A stretch of 64,000 nt of DNA from positions 310,001 to 374,000 of the forward strand of contig NZ_VCHY01000004.1 in NCBI RefSeq assembly GCF_005877885.1, given 5' to 3'. The stretch's first letter is position 1. Every line of letters starts with the position of its first letter. Below are positions 43,743-54,800 of this stretch, piece after piece. A model generated the notes under the pieces. It was not told where the DNA came from. It saw nothing but the letters and a program-made list of their open reading frames with translations, and did no database searches. The stretch comes from Labilibacter sediminis (lineage in GTDB: Bacteria > Bacteroidota > Bacteroidia > Bacteroidales > Marinilabiliaceae). The position numbers and the translations under genes are program-made.

Positions 43743-45557
43743 ATGAATCTAAGAAGTATCCGATCAAAGATCCTTTTATCTTTTGGTCTTGTGGTGTTTG
43801 TAGTAATCGTGGCGCTTAGTTTAACTTTCTATTACACTATTAGTAGTACCTTAACCAAAGATATTCGAAATAAACAGTTGCATGCATTTTTAGAAGCATC
43901 GCAAAGTGATCTTAGAAATGAATTCGAAAAAGCCATTGAGTCATCCGTTGCACTTTCTTCGGATCCGGTTATCACAAAATGGTTTGAAGGAGATGAGCAA
44001 AATGATGAGTTGAAAGAACTTGCATTGGATAAGCTTGATGCCATAGTTGATGATTTTGGTTACTTTACAATCTTTGCTGTAAATGCGCGAACAAATAACT
44101 TTTGGACCAGTGGGCATAAGTTATTAGATGTTGTTTCGGAGTCAGATCCAGATGATAGTTGGTTTTTTGGAACCCTCAGAGGAGGGGTTAAGGTAACTAC
44201 AAATTTTGATACTAACGTGGAATTGAAAGAAACAGCACTGTTTATTAACGTACTGATGGGTGATACTTCAAATCCGCTTGGAATTGCCGGAGTTGGGCTA
44301 AACCCGAGTAGTATGGTAAAAGATCTGAACAGCAAGCGGTTCAGTGAAAATAGTTATATGTGTGTGATTGATGCCTCCGGAATGATTAAGCTTTCGCAGA
44401 ACGAGGATCATATTAACAAAGAAATAAGTACTATTTTTTCTCCGGATGTAGCTCAATCTATAATTAAGTCATCAGGTAAAAACCTACTGTCCAATGTAAA
44501 ACACAATGGAAAAAAATACGAGGTGGCCATAATGGATATGGGAAGTACGAAGCATAAAATCATTCTTACTTTGCCAACAAAAGAATTGGTTAGTTTATTG
44601 AATCCCATCAGAAGATATTCTGTAATTATCGGATTGCTTTTTCTAGCTTTTGCTTTGTCGTTGGCCTATTATATTTCACGTTCGCTGGCCAATCCAATCA
44701 TGAGTTTAAAGGCCATTGCAACTTCATTGTCGACAGGGGAGCTGAATGTGCATATCAATAAAGAATTAACACAGCGTAAAGATGAAATTGGCGAGTTGGC
44801 CGATATGTTTAACCGTATGAAAAGAAGAATTGCAGAAGTGATTATGCAGGTTAAGCATACCGGAAAATTAATTTCTGAGGGAGGTATCAGGTTGAGTAAT
44901 TCGGCAACCGAGCTTTCCACACGATCGATGCAACAGGCAAGTTCAACCGAAGAGGTTTCTGCATCCATGGAAGAGATGGGAGCCAATATTGAGCAAAATG
45001 CTGAAAACTCAAAACAGTCAGAAGTTTTGATGCAGCAGGCTTATAGTGATACTTTCCAGGGAGGTGAAATTGTAGAGGGTGCTGTGGAGGCCATAAAATC
45101 AATTTCGGAAAGAGTACGAATTATTGAAGAAATAGCCATGCAAACAAATATTTTGGCCTTAAATGCTGCGGTAGAGGCGGCACGAGCAGGAGAAGAAGGG
45201 CGAGGATTTGCAGTGGTGGCTACTGAAGTGCGTAAGTTGGCAGAACGAAGCAGAGAGTCAGCTGTTGAAATAAGCGAGCATGCCATAAGTAGTGTTGATG
45301 TTGCTGAAAAAGCGGGCGATATTTTCACCAAACTTGTACCTGATATTCAAAAAGCGGCCAATTTGGTTACTGAGATATCTGCTGCTTCCAGAGAGCAAAA
45401 CGAAGGTGCCAACCAGGTAAATAAAGCCATCTTAGAACTGGATTCTGTATCACAGGGAAATGCTTCTGCAGCTGATCATATCTCAGAACTTACTCAGTCA
45501 TTCTCAGAGGAAGTTGAAAAATTAAATGAAGTTATCTCTTTCTTTAAAGTGGATTAG
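43743..45557 (+). CDS. Methyl-accepting chemotaxis protein
   Basis: The 604-residue chemoreceptor has a first transmembrane helix at ~10-32, an extracytoplasmic sensor of about 255 residues (dCache-like, with [17 protein letters not shown] and [10 protein letters not shown]-type segments), and a second helix at ~292-312. A HAMP domain and a cytoplasmic coiled coil follow, with the signalling tip [31 protein letters not shown] near residues 463-495. It signals to CheA/CheW. No che or motility genes are nearby, so it is an orphan receptor here. It lies between two copies of the non-coding element. Confidence 0.93.
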   Translation: MNLRSIRSKILLSFGLVVFVVIVALSLTFYYTISSTLTKDIRNKQLHAFLEASQSDLRNEFEKAIESSVALSSDPVITKWFEGDEQNDELKELALDKLDAIVDDFGYFTIFAVNARTNNFWTSGHKLLDVVSESDPDDSWFFGTLRGGVKVTTNFDTNVELKETALFINVLMGDTSNPLGIAGVGLNPSSMVKDLNSKRFSENSYMCVIDASGMIKLSQNEDHINKEISTIFSPDVAQSIIKSSGKNLLSNVKHNGKKYEVAIMDMGSTKHKIILTLPTKELVSLLNPIRRYSVIIGLLFLAFALSLAYYISRSLANPIMSLKAIATSLSTGELNVHINKELTQRKDEIGELADMFNRMKRRIAEVIMQVKHTGKLISEGGIRLSNSATELSTRSMQQASSTEEVSASMEEMGANIEQNAENSKQSEVLMQQAYSDTFQGGEIVEGAVEAIKSISERVRIIEEIAMQTNILALNAAVEAARAGEEGRGFAVVATEVRKLAERSRESAVEISEHAISSVDVAEKAGDIFTKLVPDIQKAANLVTEISAASREQNEGANQVNKAILELDSVSQGNASAADHISELTQSFSEEVEKLNEVISFFKVD

Positions 45558-45586
45558 TATATAAGGCTATGTTAAGGTAGTATTAA

Positions 45587-45619
45587 GGAGCATTTCTTTG
45601 GAGATGCTCCTTTTTTTTT
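45587..45619 (+). terminator. Rho-independent terminator after the chemoreceptor gene
   Basis: GGAGCATTTC and GAGATGCTCC form a 10-bp stem with a TTTG loop and one wobble, followed by nine T. Its stem resembles those of elements A and C. Confidence 0.92.
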
Positions 45620-45743
45620 ATTCGGAAAAACAAAATGTATAGTTCTTCTGTTTATATATCAGATTCAAGCAATAATCATTTTAAAAAAATGAAGAAGTTG
45701 ATAAAACGACACATGTTTGCTGGAGATGAGTAAACTAATACTC

Positions 45744-45903
45744 TTGTAAAATGTTACGGGAGGTTAAGGAAAGTTAAGCTGTTTGATTTCTTATTTTATG
45801 GCATAGCATTTGAAATAAATCACAACGAAGAGCAATAGTTTTTCATAGATTAGGTTAGGGTTTAAGTTATGAAATGTAGTGCCTCAGCGCACTACGTTTC
45901 TTT
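45744..45903 (+). ncRNA. Candidate small RNA gene, element B
   Basis: It is colinear with element A: GTTA half-sites at 45753, 45763 and 45773 (10-bp period), then 17 bases, then TGGCAT-AGCAT-TTGA at 45799-45813, about 30 bases, and a CATAGATTAGG box at 45844. A different terminator stem follows, GAAATGTAGTGC / GCACTACGTTTC, at 45871-45900. The upstream 38 bases match element A at 32 positions. The predicted RNA, starting near 45824, is about 80 nt. The T run is short, so read-through into copy C is possible. Confidence 0.52.
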
Positions 45904-45916
45904 ACAAGCAAGATTA

Positions 45917-45999
45917 GAGTAGATTTAAGATAGTTTTTTTTCATAGATTAGGGTTTAGGTTTAAAGAGGAACATTTCAATGGAAGTGTTCCTTTTTTTT
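45917..45999 (+). repeat. Element C: promoterless copy of the box and terminator
   Basis: It repeats the 3' half of element A almost exactly: a T run, the CATAGATTAGG box at 45942 with its GGTTTAGG extension, and the terminator stem GGAACATTTC / GAAGTGTTCC at 45968-45991 with eight T. The GTTA sites and TGGCA core are absent, so it may be transcribed only by read-through from element B. Confidence 0.7.
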
Positions 46000-46095
46000 G
46001 CACTTATCATCGATTTAACTTAAAAGTCTTCCCTTTTATATGAAGAATTATTGGGAGCTGTAATTTAATAGCCCTTGCATGCTATCAAATCACAG

Positions 46096-47007
46096 TTAAT
46101 AATATTGTCTAATTAAATTAAGGGTTTTTTGGATGCCTTCAAATTCCGTTATAGAATGCGTAGGACCTTCGAACTCAATGCCTACAAATCCTTCGAAATC
46201 ATGAGCATGAATAATATCAAAAACTTGTTTAAAATTGGTTTGGGTGTCCTCACCGTTTTCGTCAAAAATAACAGTCTTAGCGCTTACCCCATAGGCGTAA
46301 GGCATTAAGTCTTTCATACCTTCATAACGATCGTATTTGTCAAAGTTTCCAAAGTCGGGCAATGCCTTGCAATTGTGCATATTCACCTTTTCAAATACTT
46401 GAGCAAGCCATTTTCCATTAGTAGATGGAGCGTAATTACTCCATCCTTTCCCGGGAATCATCATTCCATGATTTTCTACCACAATAACAATATTGTGATC
46501 AGCAGCAAATACACTAAGCTCTTTTAACGACTTGACCAGTGCCGACTGCACCTGATCTAAGTTGCCCAAACCGTTGCCGTTAACACGTATCGCTTTGCAA
46601 TTTAAGTAGCTGGCAGCCTTTACCCATTTTTTATGGTTTTCAACAGATTTTTTTCTTGCATCTTCCTGAAGATCTCCAAGTTCCCCTTCGGCGTCAACCA
46701 TAATCAGTAAATTAGTTACTCCATATTTTTCGCAGCTATCTTTCATTTGATCCAGATAATTAAAATCTTCAACTTTATCCTGAAAAAATTGAGAAACATA
46801 TTCTATGTGCTGAAGGTTAAAACTGTCTTTTACAATACGAGGAAAATCGAGGTGATCAATTTGTCCGCTATTAATTGACCTGTGCAAAGACCATTCTGCT
46901 ACAGATATTTTTTCTTCCTTTTCGGATGCACTTGTTTTTGCTCTTTGCGGACTACATGAAGATAATAGCATAGGAATGAGTATTAATAGTATAGAGGTGT
47001 TTTGCAT
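46096..47007 (-). CDS. Lipoprotein with sugar-isomerase/epimerase-like TIM barrel
   Basis: The 303-residue protein has a lipoprotein signal with Cys18 (LSSC). The body is an AP-endonuclease-2/xylose-isomerase-like barrel: ISVAEWSLHRSI, CKAIRVNGNGLG, IVIVVENHGMM (Glu-Asn-His), ALPDFGNF and FVGIEFEGPTHSI. The metal-binding residues Glu, Asp, His and Glu are visible. Members isomerise sugars or inositols; an exported lipid-anchored version may act on extracytoplasmic sugars. Substrate unknown. Confidence 0.83.
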   Translation of the reverse strand: MQNTSILLILIPMLLSSCSPQRAKTSASEKEEKISVAEWSLHRSINSGQIDHLDFPRIVKDSFNLQHIEYVSQFFQDKVEDFNYLDQMKDSCEKYGVTNLLIMVDAEGELGDLQEDARKKSVENHKKWVKAASYLNCKAIRVNGNGLGNLDQVQSALVKSLKELSVFAADHNIVIVVENHGMMIPGKGWSNYAPSTNGKWLAQVFEKVNMHNCKALPDFGNFDKYDRYEGMKDLMPYAYGVSAKTVIFDENGEDTQTNFKQVFDIIHAHDFEGFVGIEFEGPTHSITEFEGIQKTLNLIRQYY

Positions 47008-47151
47008 TTTAGGCTGATTAAATAAATAACATAAAAGATGGCCTTTGTTGAACCGTCATAAAGATAGCTAAAGCGTAGAATCAATCTATCATTAATAAGC
47101 AACAACATTATTTTATCATAAGTAGTTTATAGGTTAATAATGTAAAATCAT

Positions 47152-47159
47152 TATTTTTG
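47152..47159 (+). promoter_or_regulatory. Candidate -7 element for the gene at 47194
   Basis: TATTTTTG fits TAnnTTTG and lies 34 bases before the start codon. No clear -33 element was seen. Confidence 0.4.
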
Positions 47160-47193
47160 ACCATCATAATAAATAGCCAAATCAATAAAACTT

Positions 47194-47709
47194 ATGAGAC
47201 AAGCTCAAACTTCAAAGATTTTTTTTAGAACGCTTACGATTATTTATTCAGCCATGTTATTGGGGCAGTTAGCTTTTATTTCGATAGTTATTTTTTTAAA
47301 GCTACCAAGTGGGAGAATAGACGCAAGCGGCTTTTCATTTCCCTTTTCTGTTGTTTTACCATTTTTAACCATTACATGTCTTATTGCTAGCAGTATAGTT
47401 TATCGAGTTTTAGTAAAAAGTGCTCAATTAAAAGAAAAATTAGTAGATAAGATGCCAATTTACCAGAGTGCATTAATTGTAAAGTTAGCGCTTATTGAGG
47501 GACCATCTTTATTCTCTGTGGTAATATTTCTTATGACCGGTCAAGTATACTTTCTAATATTTACCTTAATTCTATTGTTGATTTTTATAACCTCAAAACC
47601 AGGCAGGCAAAAAGCAATTGATGAGTTAAAATTGGATATGTCAGAATCAGAGTTAGTAAGAAATGATGATTCTATTATTTGTCAAATGCAATCTAAATTT
47701 CAATTCTAA
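47194..47709 (+). CDS. Small four-helix membrane protein
   Basis: The 171-residue protein has about four hydrophobic segments (residues ~11-35, ~46-70, ~89-108, ~111-133) and a charged C-terminal tail. No family with a known function is recognised, although similar short membrane proteins are common in Bacteroidota. It is the first of three small plus-strand genes before the alpha-2-macroglobulin gene. Confidence 0.7.
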   Translation: MRQAQTSKIFFRTLTIIYSAMLLGQLAFISIVIFLKLPSGRIDASGFSFPFSVVLPFLTITCLIASSIVYRVLVKSAQLKEKLVDKMPIYQSALIVKLALIEGPSLFSVVIFLMTGQVYFLIFTLILLLIFITSKPGRQKAIDELKLDMSESELVRNDDSIICQMQSKFQF

Positions 47710-47836
47710 GTACTATATCATGAAAATAAAGCTAGGAACAAGTTTGTTGTAGTCTAGATTTATTTATCATCCAATATCTACTAGACAACAAAAAGTTTGA
47801 ATTACAGACTGTGTAACTGATTTTAATATACAGACA

Positions 47837-48310
47837 ATGGTGGATAAACAAAAATATAGCATCTCTTTTATGTCAACATATAAAGTAAAAAAAGCCATTC
47901 ACCAATATTCACTAGTTGATTTATTAGAAATAAAAATTAATCCCGAACATCCGGAATATAACGCTGTAGTTAAAGAGCTGGGAAACAGGACTCCCTCAAA
48001 ACAAGAATTTGAAATAGCTAAAAAAGGTCTTAAAATAAGGCTTGAAGTACGGAACAAACCCTTATCTACATTTGATAAAATCAATTGCTTCCTTGTTCCA
48101 TTTACTACAAGATCCGAAGCTTTTTCAAATAGTATTCGGGATATGAACAACAAGTTTGAGAGCGATCTGGAAGAATTTGCTATGTATGGAGAAACACGGA
48201 AAGTAGAAGAACTAAAAAAATGGCAAAAATACGCCCGAATAACCTACTTTATAGCATTGCCAATCATTGCTTTTTTTTGGATTATTGTTAAAAGTGTATT
48301 AACAGAATAA
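47837..48310 (+). CDS. Protein of unknown function with a C-terminal membrane anchor
   Basis: The 157-residue protein has a soluble, charged N-terminal part and one C-terminal hydrophobic helix (YFIALPIIAFFWIIVKSVL). No domain is recognised. The N-terminal Lys/Glu-rich segments suggest a helical cytoplasmic domain anchored to the membrane. The next gene begins two bases after its stop, so they are co-transcribed. Confidence 0.68.
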   Translation: MVDKQKYSISFMSTYKVKKAIHQYSLVDLLEIKINPEHPEYNAVVKELGNRTPSKQEFEIAKKGLKIRLEVRNKPLSTFDKINCFLVPFTTRSEAFSNSIRDMNNKFESDLEEFAMYGETRKVEELKKWQKYARITYFIALPIIAFFWIIVKSVLTE

Positions 48311-48312
48311 GG

Positions 48313-48690
48313 ATGAGATCAGTTCCAGTTTTATTAGTGTTTTTGTTGATTGGTTTATTCTTTTATTTTGGGATAAATAAATTTGAATTGCCAAAAAGTT
48401 TCCTCTTTCAAAAAACTTTAGAAACTAAAGGTATAGTGAAGCAGGTAAAGTTAACTAGGGGTATTAAAGGATACATGTATGAACAAGTAACTTATGAATA
48501 TCAGGTTAATGATAGTGTATATATTGATATCTTTAAAGCAGGACAGCGAGAAGGGCATCAATTTGTTGGAGATCATCTGTTAATAAAATACTCAGTGAAA
48601 AAACCAGGTAAAAATGAGGTAATTGGTTTTTATCGCGATTCAGAGCTTCGAAAAAAGAAACAAATTAAGACTTCAAATAAAACAAACTAA
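48313..48690 (+). CDS. Small membrane-anchored protein (DUF3592-like)
   Basis: The 125-residue protein has one N-terminal hydrophobic helix (VPVLLVFLLIGLFFYFGI). A short beta-rich domain follows: TKGIVKQVKLTRGIKGYMYEQVTYEYQVND, then VGDHLLIKYSVKKPGKNEVIGFY. The pattern resembles DUF3592-type proteins, with weak confidence. It is coupled to the gene at 47837. Function is unknown. Confidence 0.65.
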   Translation: MRSVPVLLVFLLIGLFFYFGINKFELPKSFLFQKTLETKGIVKQVKLTRGIKGYMYEQVTYEYQVNDSVYIDIFKAGQREGHQFVGDHLLIKYSVKKPGKNEVIGFYRDSELRKKKQIKTSNKTN

Positions 48691-48848
48691 CCAAGTTGTA
48701 GTACCAAAATGGAACAAGGAAATATTTCTCCAATAATATTTATGGAATCGTAAACCTTTATGCATCCTTTATCCAAACTAAAGAAGTTTGTTGTTGTAAG
48801 ATGATAGATTTTGCTTAGGTATTACAAAAATACATTAAACCATACACT

Positions 48849-51800
48849 ATGTTTCAACGAATTTTATTCTCCGTATTATTTATTTTTATAGCCTATCAAA
48901 GTGTTGTATCTCAAACTACTTCTCGTGAAGTGGATAATTGGTATAGCAAACAGTTAAGTAAAGCTGACTCTTTAATTTTAGAAGGGCTTCCGCGTGATGC
49001 AGATAAAGTATACGATCAAATTTTCAACAAAGCCATGCAAGATGATAATAAGCTGATTCAACTCAGGGTTCTTCACGATCGTATGGTAAACCGTTGTTAT
49101 TACGAGGAAAATGCAGAAGTTAAAATAATTAAGCAATTAAAACAGGATATTGAGAGATTAGAATTTCCAGTTAAGCAGGTGGCTCATTCTATTTTAGCTA
49201 CTTTCTATTGGCAGTATTACCAGCACTATCGCTGGCGTATTCATGAACGCACCAACTTACTGGATAATTTAAGCAATGATATTGAAACATGGGATTTAAA
49301 AAAGATTGTGCAGGAGGTAATTAAAGAGTTTAATCTTTCGCTGCAGCATCCGGATAAATTATATGATACACCAATTGGAATTTTTGATATACTGCTTTAT
49401 GGTGATAAGGAAAACCGCATTTATCGTCCAACATTACTGGATTTATTAGCTCATCGGGCATTGTCTGTTTATGCTAATGGTGAAGCAGCCATTACATCTC
49501 CCATTGAAGAATTCAGTATAGCTGATTCTAATTTATTTAGTTTAGGTAAAAAGTTTGCCGTATACCAGATCCATTCAAACGATTCTCTTTCGCTAAAGTA
49601 TAATTCGGTGCTTCTGTATCAGCAGTTAACCCGTTATCATTTTAAAGATAGTACAGAGTTGGCATTGGCCGATTTAGAGTTAAATCGTTTGGCATATATA
49701 CACCAAAATAGTACGCATGCCTTGAAAGATACACTGTATAAAGAAGCGCTGGTTAAGCTTTCGGAGCAGTCTGTGCATACGGATTCAAAACTTGAAACCA
49801 GGTACCAACTGGCATGTTTTTTATATGGTCTGGAAAAAGGAGGGGAAACCAATTATTATAAACAAGCAGCACAAATATGTAAGCAGGCATTAAATAAATT
49901 TCCAGACCATAAATATGCAGTCTTGTTTAAAGGATTGTTGGCTACAATTAAAGAGCCAAAATTAAGTTTGCAATCCGAGTATTTATTAACGGCAAATAAA
50001 AGCAATCTTGTAAATATAGGATATAAAAACCTTGATACTATTTACTTTAAAGTGTTTAAGGCAAGTTTAGAAGATGTGAATCGCAACAACAATTCTTACT
50101 CCAACAATCTGGATCTCTTTAAAAGTAAAAAGGTTGTAAAAGAATGGCAGCAAATTTTACCAAAAGTAGATGATTATAGAGAACATCATATTGAAGTGCC
50201 TCTGCAAGCCTTGGATAAAGGTTTTTATATTGTATTGGTGAGCGATAAAAACGATTTAGAAGGTGAATGTAATTCAGTATCAACTATTGTTAATTCTACC
50301 GATTTATTGTTTCTAAAAAGTTCAGTTGAGGACTTTGGTCTTTATACCATATTTAATCGAGAAAACGGAGTTCCGGTAAAAGATGTGAAGTTTGAGTTTT
50401 TTAAAGATCAGTATGATAGTGGAAAAGGGAAATATATCGAAGTGTGCGTAGGTCAGGAATTCACAGATTCGGTTGGGTGTGTGAAATTTATGAACCCACG
50501 AACCAGATACTCTCTTTTAATTACTTATGGTGAAGATACCCTGCATATTCCCGGGGTTTATGGTTACCTTAATTTAGGAGTTCGTAGTAGGCAGCAAAAA
50601 ACTATTTTATATACTGATAGAAGTATTTACAGGCCTGGTCAAACAGTTTATTATAAGGGATTGAAGCTACAGGAGCAGGGAGATACCTGTAGTGTTGTGC
50701 CCCATGTATTTAATCAGGTAATTTTAAAAGATCCCAATGGGCAAAGGTTAGCAAGTAAAAGTGTGAGGTCAAATGAGTTTGGTACTTTCAGCGGAAGTTT
50801 TACCATTCCTACCGGCCTGTTAAACGGTTTGTTTACCATAGAATGTGATGGAGTCTATAAGGTCATAAGGGTGGAGGAGTACAAACGTCCTACTTTTGAA
50901 ATTACTTATAAGGATATTTCCAAAGTATATCAATTTAATGATTCGGTAAATATAGAAGGATCAGCTATTGCATATGGAGGCTACCCTATTAGTAATGCCA
51001 CAATTACTTATCGTATCAATCGTAAATCAACATTGCGTTGGGGGTGGTATTGGCACGACTTTCAGAGTCAGGATAAACAGATAGCAATTGGTACCGGTAC
51101 CACGGATAAAGATGGTTGCTTTAAGATATCGTATTTTACCGATGATCGGGATATATCCAATAAGAGTTTAATTTATTCCTATACATTAACCGTAGATATT
51201 ACCGATGCCAATGGAGAAACCAGATCAGCCTCACATACGCTTAAAATAAGTAATTCATCGTTAATTATTGAAGGAGAATTGCCGGAGTTGTTATTTACTG
51301 ATGATTTGGCGGATATAAAAATCATCACCAATAATATTAATGGGGGTAGAGTAGCTTCTGATTTGCATATAATAGCAACAAAACTGAAGGCTCCGGATCG
51401 TTTATTGTTTGGCAGATCCTGGCAAACGCCGGATAAATTTTTAATGAACGAAAAACAATACAGAGAAGCGTTTCCAAACCGGGTATACAATAATGAAACA
51501 GATCCTGAAACATGGAAACAGGGACGAGTTGCTTTTAATTGTAAATACAATTCTTTAGAACCCAATACCACACTTCTAAAGTCATTCGCTAACCTTAAGG
51601 ATGGATATTATTTGGTAAATGTTAGTGCCAGAGATAGCATGGGGCAAAAAGCTGAATGGCAAAAAGCTGTAAGGGTAATAGGTTCGGAACCTCAACAACC
51701 AGCATGTGTTAAAGACTGGATAACACCTGTTAAAACTAATGTTGAGCCGGGAGAAATGGCTGAGTTTTGGGTGGCAGCATTAACACCTCATACACCTGTT

Positions 51801-54800
51801 CGTTATGAGTTTTTACATGGTGATAAAGTAGTTAAAACACAAATCTTATGGCCGGGTAAAGAGGTGATGAAGATTAAGGTACCTGTAAAAAGCGAGTACA
51901 GAGGCGGTTTTGCAGTTCAGTTTGTACAGGTGGCGCATGGGCAATCTTTTATTTCACTTCAGGAAGTGAGTGTGCCATACACCAATAAAAAGCTGGATAT
52001 TTCCTTTTTATCCTTTAGAAATAAATTACTTCCGGGAGAGAAAGAGCAATGGAAGCTGAGCATTAAAAATAAAGGTGGAGAAAAAGAAAAGGCCGAAATG
52101 ATGGCTACCCTTTATGATGCTTCGTTAGATGCACTAGCTCCTTTATGGTGGAGAACAAATTTCATCAATCTTAAAAACCATCAATGGCATAAGTGGAACG
52201 ATAAATTAATTCCTCGATTGTCTTATAATTTATATCGTAATCAAACGTATACCGGTTTTGGATGGATAAGCAAAAAGTATGAGTTTATTGGCCTTTCTTT
52301 TAATTATCGCAATTTGCAAAGTAGGTTCTGGTATAGAAGGGAAGCTGAAGCAAGGCGTAAAAAAGTAATAGCACAAAAAAAGGAACAGCAAAAATTTGCA
52401 GTTGCTGCAAATATAACGTTGTTGGGTAAGTACAAAGAGAATAACGCTGACTTTGCTAAAGAAAGTGGAAAAATAACCGGAGTTGTTTATTCAAAAAGTG
52501 ACAATGCTCCATTGCCAGGAGTAACTATTATCGTATGCAGTACTACCACAGGAACAATATCTGGTATTGACGGTAATTTTACACTCGAAAACCTACCCAA
52601 GGGAGTATGGTTAAGCATTAGCTTTATTGGTTTTGAAACAGAATATGTACAAGCCAGCTCCGACTCTATATTGGTTTATCTGCAGGAGGATATAGTAGAG
52701 TTAGATGAAGTGGTGAGTGTTGGTTATGGGACACAGCGAAAACAAGATTTAACAGGAGCTATAGCTGGTTCAATAGACGGCTTAGCGATTGTTGATGATG
52801 ACATTGTGCTTGAAGAGGAAATGGAGTTGGATATTGATAATAGTGAGGAGATGATGCCCAAAATTAAAACACGAAAGAACTTTAATGAAACAGCATTTTT
52901 TTACCCTCATCTGCAAACAGATAAAAATGGGGAAATAACAATTGATTTTACTATTCCAGAGGCACTTACACGTTGGAAAATGTTAGGTTTTGCTCATACT
53001 AAGGATTTTAAAACAGGAACCATAAGTAACTCATTAATTACACAAAAGAATGTATCAGTAATGGTAAATGCTCCTCGTTTTTTACGTGAGAATGATACCA
53101 TTTACTTTGCTGCAAAAGTCAATAACCTCAGCGAAGGAACGATAGAAGGGCATGCCTATATTCAGCTTTTTGATGCTTTAACAAATGAACCTGTTGATAA
53201 GCTTTTATTACAGAGTAAGAGTAAATTACCTTTTGTAATAGAAAAGGGGCAAAGCCAGGGACTTCGCTGGAAACTGATGATTCCATCAGGCATACAGGCG
53301 GTCACCTATAAGGTAATGGCAAAGGCTGGCAGCCATACTGATGGTGAAGAAAGTATTTTGCCTGTTTTGGTAAATAGCAAGTTGGTAACCGAAAGTATGC
53401 CTTTTATGTTACGACCTAAAGAAAGTGCGGAATATAGGTTCGACAAGATGGTAGACCAGAAGTCGTCTACGTTAAAACATGAAGCTTATACCATCGAATT
53501 TACCTCAAATCCGACATGGTATGCCATACAAGCTATGCCGTATTTAATGGAATACCCACATGAGTGTGCCGAGCAGGTTTTTTCACGTTTTTTTGCTAAT
53601 TCCTTGTCAAGTACTATTGTTAATAGTTCACCGCGTATTGCTCAGGTATTTAAAACATGGGAAGCCATGCAGTCTGATGCTTTAGTATCGAATCTCGAAA
53701 AAAATCAAGAGTTAAAAGAGTTGTTGATTCAGGAAACTCCGTGGTTAAGAAATGCACAGAATGAAACAGAACGTAAAAAGCGTCTGGCATTGCTCTTTGA
53801 TTTAAACCATATGAGTAAAAACATAAATTCGGCATTTTCAAAATTACAGCAAAAGCAATTAGCCAATGGAAGTTTTGGCTGGTTTAACGGAATGCGTGAA
53901 AACAGATATATCACACAGCATATTATTATGGGCTTGGCACAGTTGAAGCACCTGGGTGCTATTCAAGCTATGGATGTGTATAAGGTCGACAGAATGATTA
54001 GCAGAGGTATGGATTATCTGGATGCTTGTATTGTGGAAGATTATAATTCACTTATGAGGAGGCATAAAGAAGGGAAATTAGATAAGAATAAAGATCACCT
54101 TAGTAGAATACAGATTCACTACCTATATACTAAAAGCTTTCTTGCATCGGATGAAATTAACGAATCGTTAAAAGAGGCATACGAATACTTTTATGGACAA
54201 GCAAAGCGTTATTGGTTGTCTAAAGATATTTATTCTCAAGCTATGTTAGCCATTGCTTTTAAAAGAGCCGGGGATAATGAGTTTGCTGAAAAGTTAATTA
54301 AGTCATTTGATAATCGGGCAATACGTTCTAAGGAGCTTGGTATGTATTGGACACAGAATAGATATGGTTATTTTTGGTATCAGGCACCTATCGAAACACA
54401 AGTGATGCTTATAGAGGCATTTCATGAAGTAAGCAATGATACTGCAGCCATAGAGGAGATGAAAATATGGTTATTGCGTAATAAACAAACATCTGATTGG
54501 AAAACAACTAAGGCTACGGTATCGGCTTGTTATGCATTAGTACTTCAGGGGATTGATCAGGTTTCTGAAACCAAGCTTCTTCAGGTAAAGTTAGATGGTA
54601 AGCCTTTGGAATCAATGAGGCAAATAAAGGGGGAGGCTGGTACAGGTTATGTAAAAACTACTTTTAAGCGCAAAGAAGTTAAGGCTGATATGGGTAATCT
54701 GGCAGTGCATAATCCCAATAATGGTGTTGCTTGGGGTGCTGCCTATTGGCAATACTTCGAAAGACTGGATAAAATCACTTCGGCAGAAACTAACTTAAAA

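Larger units (their letters stand above)
45558..46095. other. Intergenic region between the chemoreceptor and TIM-barrel genes
   Basis: The 538-base gap holds the chemoreceptor terminator, element B and element C, which together account for most of it. The remaining ~95 bases before the convergent gene at 46096 show nothing recognisable. Confidence 0.7.

Noticed and set aside
51179-51571. 130-codon open frame on the minus strand inside the macroglobulin gene
   Set aside because: It is antisense to a well-supported gene and shows Ser/Leu-rich composition typical of antisense frames.
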